DNA from: Chamaecyparis obtusa
Lineage: Eukaryota > Streptophyta > Pinopsida > Cupressales > Cupressaceae
Reading direction: 5' to 3'
Length of the DNA stretch: 64,000 bases
NCBI GenBank assembly: GCA_027943335.1
Contig: BSBK01000876.1
Coordinates: 124,001-188,000, forward strand
A model generated the notes under the pieces. The model ran no database searches. It was not told the DNA's origin and worked only from the letters and a program-made list of their open reading frames with translations. Position numbers and translations under genes: made by a program. Positions 1 to 14,248 of the stretch are shown piece after piece. Position 1 is the stretch's first letter; each line of letters opens with the position of its first letter.

Positions 1-1258
1 CAACTTAGCAATACGTAAGGCCAAGGTAAAGTAGGCTGGGCACTGAGCTAAATTACAAAAATACCTCTGAGTTAACCAAAAAATAAATTGAGTCACCATT
101 TTTTATTTTTGTCTTTGTGAATAATATATTATACCCCACATTGATTTCACTTAAATCTCTTCCTAAAATGAAATCTTCTCCACATTGTATCTTTTAATTT
201 GGGTGAGATTCACATCTCTTCATCATATCTACCATTTTCAATTGCCACTTTTCAAAAAGGTCATAACTCTTCAACATTTTTGTCATTTGGGAGTGTCACA
301 ACATATCATAATTTTGTATTTTAAAAAAGTAACTTCCATATTTGTTTCTTATTCATTTTTCTCTTACATTAATCCATAGAGGGTTATTATTGCCTCAACT
401 CACCCCTTCTTGAACCCCAACTTGAAAATATGGAAGACCAAAGTAAGGTAAATTGGGTGCTAAGATGACTCACAGTGAAAACCTCTGAGTTAACGAAAAA
501 AATTGTGTCACTAATTTTTATTCTTGTCTTTGTGAATAATATATTATTACCCATATTGATTTAAGTTGAATGTCCTCCTAAATTAAAATCTTATCCCTTT
601 TGTATCTTCCAATAAGGGGGAGAGTCACATCTCTTCATCATATTTACCCTTTGCAATCATCACAATATTTCACAATTGTCATCCTTCAAAAAAGTCACAA
701 CCCTTCACCATTTCTATCATTTGTAAGTGTCACAACTTTTCATAAATTTTCCTATTGCAGAAGTTACTTATTTTTTATTATTATTTTTTCTTTTCTATTA
801 ATTCTTAATAGAAAAAATTGAGTCACCACTATTCATTGTTGTTTTTGTGAATAATATATTATACCCCACATTGATTTCACTTCAATGTCTTATTAAATTG
901 AAACCTTCTCCCCTTGATATTTTCCAATGTGGGGGAGTGTCACACATCTTCATCATGTTTGTCTTTTGCAATCATCATAACCTTTAACAATTTTCACTCT
1001 TCAAAAGAGTCACAAACCTTCACCATTTTTTTCGTTAGTAAATGTCACAAACTTTCATAACTTTGTTTTTTGAAGGAGTCACTTCCCCTCTTTTTCTTCT
1101 TATTCTATTTTCTCTTAGATTAATTCTTAGAGACTTGCTCTTGCCTAAACTCACCCCTTTCCAAATTCTAACTTGGCAATACGTAACACCAAGGTAAGGT
1201 AGGTTGGACATTGAGAAAAATTATGAAAATACCTCTGAGTTAACAAAAAAAATGAATT

Positions 1259-1692
1259 GAGTCACCACTCGTTATTGTTGCCTTTGTGAATAATATATTA
1301 TACCCTACATTTATTTCAATTAAATGTCCTTCTAAAATGAAATATTCTCCACTTTGTATCTTTTAATGTGAGTAAGAGTCACATCTCTACATCATATCTA
1401 CCATTTTCAATCACCACAACCTTTTACAATTACCACTCCTCGAAAAAGTCACAACTCTTCACTACTTTTGTCATTTGTGAGTGTCACAATGTATCATAAC
1501 TTTTCATTTTGAAAAAGTCACTTCCATATTTGTTCTTTAATCATTTTTCTCTTACATTAATCCTTAAAAGGCTATTCTTACCTCAGCTCACCCCTTTTTG
1601 AACCCCAACTTGGCAATATATAAGACCAAAGTAAGGTAAATTAGGCACTAGGCTGAATCACAAAGAAACCTCTGAGCTAGCAAAAATAATTG
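1259..1692 (+). repeat. Satellite subunit A (representative copy)
   Basis: Recognised by TTTTAATGTG followed by GAGTCACAT, CATCATATCTACC, and a Lys-codon-like AAAAAGTCACTTCCATATTTG near the end. Within it, GTCAC/CCACA boxes recur at 1378, 1413, 1448, 1483 and 1517, so the core consists of five sub-repeats of about 35 bp. The last ~125 bp is the tail shared with C. Confidence 0.8.
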
Positions 1693-1991
1693 AGTCACCA
1701 TTTTTATTGTTGCCCTTTTTAATAATATATTATACCGTATATTGATTTCACTTGAATGTTCTCCTAAATTGAAATCTTCTCCCCTTTATATGTTCCAATA
1801 AGGGGGAGAGTCACATCTCTTCATCATGTTCACCCTTTGCAATTATCACAATTGTCATCTTTCAAAAAATTCACAACCTTTCACCATTTCTATCATATGT
1901 GAGTCACAATTTTTCATAAATTTTATTTTTGCCAGAGTTACTTATTTTTTTATTATTTTTTCCTTTTATATTAATTCTTAATAGAAAGAAT
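1693..1991 (+). repeat. Satellite subunit B (representative copy)
   Basis: Recognised by CCAATAAGGGGGAGAGTCAC, CATCATGTTC and the ending TTAATTCTTAATAGAAAGAA, which runs directly into the GAGTCACCAC box of the next C subunit. It lacks the ~125-bp tail present in A and C, giving about 300 bp in place of 435. Confidence 0.8.
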
Positions 1992-2429
1992 TGAGTCACC
2001 ACTATTCATCGTTGCCTTTTTGAATAATATATTATACCCCACATTGATTTGACTTGAATGTCCTACTAAATTGAAAATTTCTCCCCTTTATATTTTCTAA
2101 TGTGGGACAATGTTACACATCTTCAAAATGTTTATCTTTTGCAGCCATTATAACTTTTAAAAATTGTCACCTTTCAAAAGAGTCACAATCTTTTACCATT
2201 TTTTCTTTACCAAGTGTCACAAACTTTCATAACTTAACCTCTTGAAGGAGTCACTTCCCTCTTTTTCTTCTTATTCCATTTTCTATTCCATTAATTCTTA
2301 GTGAGTTCTTATTTCTTAAGCTCACCCCTTCCAGAACACCAACTTGGCAATACTTAAGACCAAGGTAAGGTAGGTTGGGCACTGAAAAAAATTATAAAAA
2401 TACCTCTAAGTTAATAAAATAAATAAATT
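1992..2429 (+). repeat. Satellite subunit C (representative copy)
   Basis: Recognised by GAGTCACCACTATTCAT at its start, CTACTAAATTGAAA, a GTCACACATCTTCA box in place of the GTCACATCTCTTCATCAT of A and B, and GCAAGTGTCACAAACTTTCA. It ends with the tail shared with A (CAACTTGGCAATAC, GACCAAGGTAAGGTAGG). Confidence 0.8.
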
Positions 2430-5400
2430 GAGTCACCACTTTTTATTGTTGCCTTTGTGAATAATTACTATACCCCACATTGATTTCACTTAAATGTCCT
2501 AAAATGAAATTTCTCCAATTTTTATATTTTAGTGTGGGTGAGAGTCACATCTATTCATCATAACTACCATTTTGAATCATCACAACCTTTTACAATTGTC
2601 ACTCTTCGAAAAGGTCACAACTTTTCACCATTTTTGTCATTTGCGAGTGTCACAATGTATTATAACTTTCTATTTTAAAAAAATCACTTCCATATTTATT
2701 TGTCATTCATTTTTCTGTAACATTAATCCTTAGAGGGCTATTCTTGCCCCATCTCACACCTTCTTGAACCCCAATTTGGCAATATGTAAGACCAAGGTAA
2801 GGTAAATTAGGCACTACACTGAGTCATGGGGAAACCTCTAAGTTAACAAAAAAAATTGAGTCACTATTTTTTATTGTTGTCTTTGTGAATAAGATATTAA
2901 ACCTCATATTGATTTCACTTAAATGTCCTTCTAAATTAAAATCTTCTCTCCTTTGTATCTTCTAATAAGGGGGAGAGTCACATCTCTTCATCATGTCTGC
3001 TCTTTGCAATTATCACAATTTTTCACAATTGTCATCTTTCAAAAAAGTCACAACCTTTCACAATTTTTGTCATTTGTGAGTGTCACAACTTTTCATAAAT
3101 TTTCCTTTTGCAACTGTTACTTTTTTTCTTTTTTCTTTTTTCCCTTATATTGATTCTTAATAGAAATAATTGAGTCACCTCTATTCATTGTTGCATTTGT
3201 GAAAAATATATTATACCTCACATTGATTTCATTTGAATGTCCTACTAAATTGAAACCTTCTCCCCTTTATATCTTCCAATGTGGGGGAGTGTCACACATC
3301 TTCAATATGTTTGTATTTTACAACCACTATAACTCTTAACAATTTTCACCCTTCAAAAGAGTCACAATCTTTCACCAGTTTTTCGTTAGCAAGTGTCACA
3401 ACTTCCATAACTTTATCTTTTCATGGAGTCACTTCCTCATTTTTCTTCTTATTCTATTTTCTCTTCTATTTATTCTTAGTGACTTACTCTTGTCTAAGCT
3501 CACCCCTTCTTGAACCACAACTTCACAATATGTAAGACTAAGGTAAGGTAGGTTGGGCACTGAGCAAAATTATGAAAAATATATCTGGGTTAACAATAAA
3601 AATGAACTGAGTCACAACTTTTTTATTGTTGCATTTGTGAATAATATAGTATACTGCACATTGATTTCACTTAAATGTCCTCTTAAAATAAAATCTTCTC
3701 CACTTTGTATCTTTTAATATAATTGAGAGTTAGATCTTTTTATAATATCTACCATTTGCAATCGCCACAACATTTTACAATTGTCACTATTCGTAAATGT
3801 TACAACTCTTCACCATTTTTGTCATTTGCAAGTGTCACAACGTATCATAACTTTGTGTTTTGAAAAAATCACTTCCATATTTGTTTCTTATTCATTTTTA
3901 TTTTACAATAATTCTTAGAGGATTATTTTTTCCTTAGCTAACCCCTTCTTGAACCCCAACTTGGCAATATGTATGACCAAGGTAAGGTAAATTGGGCACT
4001 AGACTGAGTCATGGGAAAATTTCTGAGTTAACAAAAAAAATTGAATCACTATTTTTTATTGTTGCCTTTATGAATTATATATTATACCTTATATTGATTT
4101 CACTTGAATGTCTTTTGTAAATTAAAATCATCTCCCATTTGTATCTTCAAATAATGGGAAAAGCACATCTCTTCATCATGTTCATCCATTGTAATTATCA
4201 CAATTGTCATTTTTCAAAAAAATCACAACCCTTCACAATTTCAGTCATTTGTGAATGTCACAACATTGTTGTTCCATTAATTCTTAGTGAGTTACTCTTG
4301 CCTAATCTCACCCCTTCCCGAACCCCAACTTGGAAATACATAAGACTAAGATAAGGTAAGTTGGACAATGAGTAAAATTATGAAAATACCTCTGAGTTAA
4401 CTATAAAAATAAATCAAATTACCACATTTTATTGTTTCTTTTGTGAATAATATACTATACCCCATATTGATTTCACTTAAATGTCCTCCTAAAATGAAAT
4501 CTTCTCCACTTTGTATGTTTTATTGTGGGTGAGAGTCACATCTTTTCATCATATCTACCCTTTGCATTTGTCACAACCTTTTACAATTGCCACTCTTCAA
4601 AAAGTCACAACTCTTCACCATTTTTCTCCCTTGCGAGTGTCACAATGTATCATAACTTTGTCTTTTGAAAAATTCACTTTCATATTTGTTTCTTATTCAT
4701 TTTTCTCTTATATTAATCCTAACATGACTATTCTTGCCTCAACTCACCCCTTTTTGAGCCCCAACTTGGCAATATGTAAGACCAAGGTAAGATAAATTGG
4801 GCACTAAATTGAGTTACGGGGAAACTTCTGAGTTAACAAAACAAAATTGAGTCACTATTTTTTATTGTTTCCTTTGTGAATAATATATTATATCCAATAT
4901 TGATTTCACTTGAATGTCCTCCTAAATTGAAATCTTCTCCCCTTTGTATCTTTCAATAAGAGGGAGAGACACATCTTTTCATCATGTTCGCCATTTGTAA
5001 TAATCACAATCATTCACAGTTGTCATCTTTCAAAAATGTCACAACCCTTCATCATTTCTATCATTTGTGACTATCACAACTTTTCATAAATTTACTTTTT
5101 GTATGAGTTTTTTTTCATTTCTATTAATTCTTAATAGAAAGAACTAAGTCACCACTATTCATCTTTGCTTTTGTGAATCATATATTATATCTCACACTGA
5201 TTTCCTTGAATGTCCTACTAAATTGAAACCTTCTCCCATTTATATCTTTCAATGTGAAAGAGTGCCACACATCTTCATCATGTTTGTCTTTTGCAATTAT
5301 CATAACCTTTAACAATTATCACCCCTCAAAAGAGTCACAACCCTTCACTATTTTCATTATTAGCAAATGTCACAAACTTTCATAACTTTCTGTTTTGTAG

Positions 5401-8400
5401 GAGTCACTTACCTCTTTTTCTTCTTATTCAATTTTCTCTTCCATTAATTATTAGTGAGTTACTCTTGCCTAAGAACACCCCTTCTCGAACCCCAACTTGG
5501 CAATACGTAAGACCAAGGCAAGGTAGGTTAGACACTGAAAAAATTATGAAAATATCTCCAAGTTAACAAAAAATTGAATTGAGTCACCACTTTTTATTAT
5601 TTCTTTTGTTAATAATATAATAAACTTTTGTGAATAATATACAATTGTCACCTTTCGAAAGAGTCACAACCCTTCACCATTTTCTTCACTAGAAAATGTT
5701 ACAAAATTTCATAACTTTGTCTTTTGAAAGTGTCACTTTCATCTTTTTTTTTATTTCATTTTTCTCTTCTATTAATTCTTAGTAAGTTACTCTTTCCTAA
5801 ACACACCCCTTCTTGAATCCAAATTTAACAATACATAAGACCAAGGTAAGGTAGGTCGGACACTGAGAAAAATTATGAAAATACCTCTGAGTTAACAAAA
5901 AAAATGAATTGAGTCACCACTTTTATTGTTGCTTTTGTGAATAATATACTATAACCCACATTGATTTCACATTAATGTCCTCTTAAAATGAAATTTTCTC
6001 TACTTTGTATCTTTTAATGTGGGTGAGAGTCACATCTCTTCATCATATCTACTATTTGTAATCACCACAAGCTTATACAATTGCCACTCTTCGAAAAGGT
6101 CACAACTTTTCACAATTTTTTTCATTTGCGAGTGTCATAACGTATCATAACTTTGCATTTTGAAAAATTCACTTCCATATTTGTTTCTTATTCATTTTTC
6201 TTTTACATTAATCTTTAAAGGGTTATTCTTGCCTCAACTCACCATTTCTTGAACACCAACTTGGCAATATGTAAAACCAAGGTAAGGTAAATTGGGCATT
6301 AGGTTGAGTCATGAGAAAACTTCTGAGTTAACGAAAAAAAATTGAGTAACTATTTTTTTATTGTTGCCTTTGTGAATAATATATTATAATTCATATTGAT
6401 CTTACTTGAATGTCCTCCTAATTTGAAATCTTCTCACCTTTGTATCTTACAATAAGGGGAAGAGTCACATCTTTTCATCATGTTCGCCCTTTGTAATTAT
6501 CACAATCTTTCACAGTTGTCATTTTAAAAAAAAGTCACAACCCTTCAGTACCATTTCTCTCATTTGTGAGTGTCACAACTTTTCATAAGTTTTTATTTTT
6601 GTGGAGTTAATTATTATTTTTAATTTATATTAATTATTAATAGAAAGAATTGAGTCACCACTATTCATTGTTGCTTTTGTGGACAATATATTATACCCCA
6701 CATTGATTTCACTTGATTGTCCTACTAAATTGAAACCTTCTCCTATTTATATCTTTCAATGTGTGAGAGTGTCACACATCTTCAACATGTTTGTCTTTTG
6801 CAACCATTATAACCTTTAACAATTGTCACCTTTCAAAAGAGTCACAACTTTTCACCAATTTTTTCATTAGCAAGTGTCACAAACTTTCATAATTTTCCTT
6901 TTGAAGAAGTCACCTCCCTCTTTTTCTTCTTATTCCATTTTCTCTTCCATTTATTTTTAGTAAATTACTCTTGCCTAATCTCACCCCTTCCCGAACCCTA
7001 ACTTAGAAATTCATAAGATCGAGGTAAGGTAGGTTGGGCACTCACCAAAATTACAAAAATACCTATGAGTTAACAAAAAAAAATGAATTGAATCACCACT
7101 TTTAATTTCATCACATTGATTTCACTTAAACATCCTCCTAAAATGAAATCTTCTCCACTTTGTATTTTTTAGTGTGGGTGAGAGTCACATGTCTTCATCA
7201 TATCTACCTTTTTCAATTGCCACAACTTTTTACAATTGTCACTCTTCAAAAAGGTCATAACTCTTCACCATTTTTGTCATTTGTAAATGTCACAACGTAT
7301 CATAACTTTGCATTTTGCAAAAGTCACCTCCATATTTATTTCTTTTTTATTTTTCTCTTACATTAATCTTTAAATGGCTATGATTTCTTCATATCACCCC
7401 TTATTGAACCCCAACTTGGTAATATATAAGACCAAGGGAAAAAAAATTGGGCACTACGCTAAATCACAAAAAAACCTCCGAGTTAGCAAAAAAAAATTAT
7501 GTAATTATTTTTTATTGTAGTTTTTGTGATTAATATATTATACTTCATCTAGATTTTACTTGAATGTCTTTGTAAATTGAAATCTTCTCCCATTTGTATC
7601 TTCCAATAAGGGGGAGAGTCACTTATCTTCATCATGTTCGTCATTTACAATTATTACAATTTTTCACAATTGTCATCTTTCAAAAAAGTCACAACCCTTC
7701 ACCATTTCTATCATTTGTGAGTGTCACAACTTTTCATAAATTTTCTTTTTGTAGGAGTTACTTATTTTTTTAATTTTTTTTTCTATTTATATTAATACTT
7801 AATAGAAAAAAATTGAGTCACCACTATTCATTGTTGCTTTTGTGAATAATATATTGTACCTCACATTGATTTCACTTAAATGTCCTACTAAATTGAAACC
7901 TTATACACTTAATATCTTCCAATATGGGGGAGTGTCACACATCTTCAACATGTTTGTCTTTTGCAACCATTATAACTTTTAACAATTGTCACCCTTTAAA
8001 AGAGTCACAACCTTTCACCATTTTTTTCATTACCAAGTGTCACAAACTTTCATAAGTTTATCCTTTGAATAAGTTACTTCTCTCTTTATATTTTTATTCT
8101 ATTTTCTTTTCAATTTATTCTTAGTGTGTTACTCTTGTCTAAGCTCGGCCCTTCCCGACTCCAACTTGGAAATATGTAAGACCAAGGTAAGGTACGTTGG
8201 GTATTGAGAATAATTATGAAAATACTTCTGAGTTAACAAAATAAATAAATTGAGTAACCACTTTTTAATATAACTTTTGTGAATAATATACTATATCTCA
8301 CATTGATTTCACTTAAATGTCCTCTTAAAATGAAATATTCTTCACTTTTTATTTTTTAATGTGGGTGAGAGTCACATCTCTTCATCATATCTACCATTTG

Positions 8401-11400
8401 CAATCACCACAACTTTTTAAAATTATCACTCTTCGAAAAGGTCACAACTCTTCACCATTTTTATCATTTGTGAGTGTCACAATGTATTATAACTTTACAT
8501 TTTGAAAACGTCACTTACATATTTGTTTCTTATTCATTTTTTTGTTACATTAATCTTTGAAGGACTATTTTTGCATCATCTCACCCCTTCTTGAACCCCA
8601 ACTTGGCAATATGTAAGATCAAGATAAGGTAAATTGGGTATTAGGCTGAGTCATGGGGAAACTTCTCAGTTAATAAAAAAAATAGAGTCAGTATTTTTTA
8701 TTGTTGCCTTTGTGAATAATATATTATACCTTATATTGATATCACTTGAATGTCCCCCTAAATTGAAATATTCTCTCATTTGTATCTTTTAATAAGGGAG
8801 AGAGTTGCATCTTTTTATAATGTTTGCATTTTACAATTATCACAGTCTTTCACAATTGTCATCTTTGGAAAAAGTCAACCTTTCACCATTTTTGTCATTT
8901 GTGAGTGTCACAAATTTTCATAAATTTTCCTTTTTGCATGAGTTATTTTTTATTATTTTTTTCTACTTATGTTAATTCTTAATAGAAACAATTGAGTCAA
9001 CATTATTCATTGTTGCCTTTGTGAACAATATATTATACTCCACATTGATTTCACTTGAATGTCCACTAAATTGAAACATTCTCCTTTTTATATCTTCCAA
9101 TGTGGGGGAGTGTCACACATCTTCAACATGTTTGTGTTTTGCAACCATTATAACCTTTGACAATTGCCACCCTTCAAAAGATTCACAACCTTTCATAACT
9201 TTTCCTTTTGAAGAAGTCACTTCCCTTTTCTTCTTGTTATTTTATTTTCTATTTCATTTATTTTTAGTGTGTTACTCTAGCCTAAACTCACCCCTTTTCG
9301 AACCCCAACTTGGCAATATGTAAGACCAAAGTAAGGTAGGCTGGGCACTGAACAAAATTATGAAAATACCTCTGAGTTAACAAAAAAAATGAATTGAGTC
9401 ACCATTTTTTATTGTTGTTTTTGTGAATAACATATTGTAGCCCACATTGATTTCACTTAAATGTCTTCCTAAAATCAAATCTTCTCCACTTTGTATATTT
9501 TAATATGGGTGAGAGTCACATATTTTCATCATATCTACCATTTTCAATTGCCACAATATTTTACAATTGCTACTCTTTAAAAAGGTTACAACTCTTCACC
9601 ATTTTGTCATTTGCAAGTGTCATAATATATCATAACTTTTCATTTTAAAAATGTCACCTCTATATTTGTTTGTTATTCATTTTTATTTTACATTAATCTT
9701 TAGATGACTATTCTTTCCTCGGCTCACCCCTTTTGAACCCCAACTTTTCAATATATAAGACCAAGGTAAGGTAAATTGGGCACTATGCTGAATCACAGGG
9801 AAACCTTTGAGTTAACAAAAAAAATTGAGTCACTATTTTTATTGTTGTCTTTGTGAATAATATATTATACCCTATATTGATTTCACTTGAATATCTTTAT
9901 AAATTATAATTTTCTCCTCTTTGTATCTTCCAATAAGGGGGAGTGTCACATCTCTTCATCATGTTCGCCCTTTGCAATTATCACAATCTTTCAAAATTGT
10001 CATTTTTCAAAAAAATCACAACCCTTCACAATTTCTGTCATTTGTGAGTGTCACAACTTTTCATAATTTTTTCTTTTGCAAGAGTTATTTATTTTTTAAT
10101 TATTTTTTCTTTTTATATTAATTTTAATAGAAAGAATTGAGTCACCACTATTTATTGTTGCATTTGTGAATAAAATATTATACCCCACATTGATTTCACT
10201 TGAATGTCCTACTAAATTGAAACCTTCTCCCCTTTATATCTTCTAATGTGGAGGAGTTTCACAGATATTCAATATGTTTATGTTTAACAACCATTATAAC
10301 TGTTAACAATTGTCACCCTTCAAAAGAGTCACAACCTTGAACACCAGATTTTTTGTTAGCAAGTGTCACAATCTTTCATAACTTTTTCTTTTGAAGAATT
10401 CACTTCCCTATTTTTATTCTTATTCCATTTTCACTTCTATTAATTCTTAGTGAGTTACTGTTGCCTAAGTTAATCACTCCCGAACCCCAAATTGACAATA
10501 TATAAGACCAAGTTAGGTAGCTTGGGCACTGAGATAAATTATCAAAATACCTCTGAGTTAACAAAAATAATTGAATCACCACTTTTTATGATTTCCTTTG
10601 TGAATAATATATTATACCCCATAATGATTTCACTTAAATGTCTTAAAATGAAACTTTCTCCATTTTGTATCTTTTAATGTCGGTTAGATTCACATCTTTT
10701 CATCATATCTACCATTTTTAATTGCCACAACCTTTTACAATTACCACTCTTCGAAAAGGTCACAAGTCTTCACCATTTTTGTCCTTTCAGAGTGTCACAA
10801 CATATCATAACTTTGTCTTATGAAAAATTCACTTCCATATTTGTTTATTATTCATTTTTCTCTTATATTAATCCTTACAAGGTTATTCTTACCTCAGCTC
10901 ACCCCTTCTTGAACCTCAACTTGGAAATATGTAAGAGCAAGGTAAGGTGAATTGGACAATAGGCTGAGTCACGGGGAAACCTTTGAGTTAATGAAAAAAA
11001 AATTCAGTCACTTTTTTAATTTTTCCTTTGTAAATAATATATTATACCCCATATTGATTTCACTTGAATGTCCTTGTAAATTGAAATCTTCTCCCCTTTA
11101 TATCTTCCAATAAGGGGGAGGGTCACATCTCTTCATCATGTTCACCCTTTGCAATAATCATAATTTTTCACAATTGTCATCTTTCAAAAAAGTCACAACC
11201 CTTCATCATTTCTATCATTTATGAGTGTCACAACTTTTCATAAATTTTCCTTTTGTATGAGTTTTTTTTTCATTTATATTAATTTTTAATAGAAAGAATT
11301 AAGTCACCACTATTCATTGTTGCCTTTGTGAATAATACATTATATCCTACTAAATTGAAACCTTCTCCCCTTTATATCTTTCAATGTGAGGGAGTGTCAC

Positions 11401-14248
11401 ACATCTTCATCATGTTTGTGTTTTGCAATCATCATGATGTTTAACAATTGCCACCCTTCAAAAGAGTCACAACCCTTAACCATTTTCTTTGTTAGGAAGT
11501 GTCACAAACTTTCATAAATTTTCCTTTTGAAAGAGTCACTTCACTTTTTTTCTTCTTAATCCATTTTTTCTTACATTAATTCTTAGTCAGTTACTCTTGC
11601 CTAATCACACCCTTTCTTTAACCCCAACTTGGCAATACGTAAGACCAGGGTAAGGTAGATTGGATACTAAGCAAAATTATGAAAATAATTTTGAGTTAAC
11701 AAAAAAAATGAATTGAGTCACCACTTTTTATTGTTGCCTTTGTGAATAATATAGTATACCCCACATTGATTTTACTTAAATGTCCTCCTAAAATAAAATC
11801 TTCTTCACTTTGTATCTTTAAATGTGGGTGAGAGTCACATCTCTTCATCATATCTACCCTTTGCAATTTTCATAATCTTTTACAATTGATGCTCTTTGAA
11901 AAGGTCATAACTCTTCACCATTTTTATCATTTGCGAGTGTCACAATATATCATAACTTTGCATTTTGAAAAAGTCACATTTATATTTGTTTCTTATTCAT
12001 TTTTATCTTACATTAATCCTTAGAGGGATATCATTTCCTCATCTCACCCCTTCTTGAACCCCAACTTGGCAATATGTAAGATGAAAGTAAGGTAATTGGG
12101 CACTAAGATGAGTCACAGGAAAATCTTTGAGTTAACAAAAAAAATTGAGTCTGTATTTTTTATTGTTTCTTTTGTGAATAATATATTATACCTCATATTG
12201 ATTTCACTTGAATGTCCTCCTAAATTGAAATATTATTGTCTTTGTATCTTCCAATAAAGGGGAGAGTCACATTTTTGCATCATGCAGTTCACCCTTTGCA
12301 ATCATCACAATTCTCATCTTTTTAAAAAGTCACAACTCTTCACCATTTCTATCATTTGTGAGTGTCACAAATTTTCATAATTTTTTTTTTTGCAAGAGTT
12401 ACTTATATTTCTTTTTTCTTTTTATATTAATTCTTAATAGAAATAATTGAGTCACCACTATTCATTGTTGCCTTTGTGAATAATATATTACACCCCACAT
12501 TGATTTCACTTAAATTTCCTACTAAATTAAAATCTTATCCCCTTTATATCTTCCAATGTGGGGAGTGTCACACATCTTCAACATGTTTTTCTTTTGCAAA
12601 TCATTATAACCTTTAACAATAGCCACCCTTTCAAAAGAGTCATAAACTTTCACCAATTTTGTCATTAGCAAGTGTCACAAACTTTCATAACTTTACATTT
12701 TGAAAAAGTCACTTCCCTCTTTTTCTTCTTATTCCATTTTCTCTTCCATTAATTCTTAGTGACTTACTCTTACCTAAGTTCACCAATTCCCAAACCCCAA
12801 CTTGGCAATACGTAAGTCCAAGGTAAGGTAGGTTGGACACTGAGCTAAATTACGAAAATATCTTTGAGTTAACAAAAAAAATTGAGTCACCAATTTTTAT
12901 TGTTGCCTTTGTGAATAATATACTATACCCCATATTGATTTTACTTAAATGTCTTAAAATTAAATCTTCTCCACTTTATATCTTTTAATGTGGGTGAAAG
13001 TTACATCTCTTAATCATATCTACCATTTGCAATCACCACAACCTTTTACAATTGCCACTCTTTGAAAAGGTCACAACTTTTTACTATTTTTATCTTTTGC
13101 GAGTGTCACAACGCATCATAACTTTTTCTTTTGAAAAGGTCACTTCCATATTTATTTCTTATTCATTTTTCTCTTACATTAATCCTCAGAGGGACATTTT
13201 TGCCCTAGCTCACCTTTTCTTGAACCCCAACTTGGCATTATGTAAGACTAAGGTAAGGTAAATTGGGCACTACGCTGAGTCACGGGGAAACCTTTGAGTT
13301 AACAAAAAAAAATTAGTCACTATTTTTTATTGTTTCTTTTGTGAATAATATATTATACCCCATATTGATTTCACTTGAATGTCCTACTAAATTGAAACAT
13401 TCTCCCCTTTATATCTTCCAATGTGGGGGAGTATCGCACATTTTCAACATGTTTGTCTTTTGCAACCATTATAACCTTTAACAATTACCACCCTTTCAAA
13501 AGAGTCACAACCTTTCACCAATTTTTTCGTTAGCAAGTGTCACCAAATTTCATAACTTTTCTTTTTGAAGGACTCACTTTCCAATTTTTATTCTTATTCC
13601 ATTTTATCTTTCATTAATTCTTAACGAGTTACTCTTTCCAAAGCTCACTCCTTCTCAAACCCCAACTTGGAAATATGTAAGACCAGGATAAGGTAGATTG
13701 GGCATTGAGAAAAATTACGAAAATGCCTCTGAGTTAACACAAAAATGAATTGAATCACCACTTTTTATTGTTGCCTTTGTGAACAATATACTATACCCCA
13801 CATTGATTTCACTTAAATGTCCTCTTAAAATGAAATATTCTCCATTTTGTATCTTTTAATGTGGGTGAGAGTCACATCTCTTCATCATATCTACTCTTTG
13901 CAATCGCCACAACCTTATACAATTGTCACTCTTTGAAAAGGTCACAACTCTTCACCATTTTTTCCATTTGCGAGTATCACAACGTATTATAACTTTGCAT
14001 TTTGAAAAATTCACTTTCATATTTATTTCTTATTAATTTTTCTCTTACATTAATTCTTAGAGGTCTATTCTTGCCTCAGCTCACCTCATCTTGAACCCCA
14101 ACTTGGCAATATGTAAGACCAATGTAAGGTAAATTAGGCACGAGGTTGAGTCACGAGGAAACTTTTGAGTTAATAAAAAAAATGAGTAACTACTTTTTAT
14201 TGTTGTCTTTGTGAATAATATATTATATTACATATTGATTTCACTTGG

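Larger units (their letters stand above)
1..14248 (+). repeat. Satellite array, higher-order repeat of ~1.17 kb (subunits A-B-C)
   Basis: Tandem, AT-rich satellite that begins before the window. Every subunit opens with a GAGTCACCAC-like box, then a T-rich stretch, then the conserved block GTGAATAATATATTATACC and CATTGATTTCACTT. Three subunit types alternate in fixed order. A-type starts fall near 91, 1259, 2430, 3609, 4410, 5580, 5910, 7090, 8250, 9396, 10572, 11716, 12885 and 13755. The usual spacing is 1145-1180 bp; the short intervals (3609, 5580 and 12885) are deleted units. B is about 125 bp shorter because it lacks the tail with CAACTTGGCAATA and ACCAAGGTAAGGTA that A and C share. The short open frames inside are chance frames. 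The array stops abruptly inside a B unit at about 14248. Confidence 0.93.

Noticed and set aside
185..13261. Numerous open frames of 60-95 codons within the left satellite array
   Set aside because: They recur once per subunit in the same register with stops and indels, follow the repeat period, and are low-complexity Ser/Phe/His/Thr-rich translations of satellite DNA.
1..14248. Regular repeats considered as a CRISPR-like array
   Set aside because: Units are ~300-435 bp and repeat throughout, without unique spacers; the context is a plant genome.
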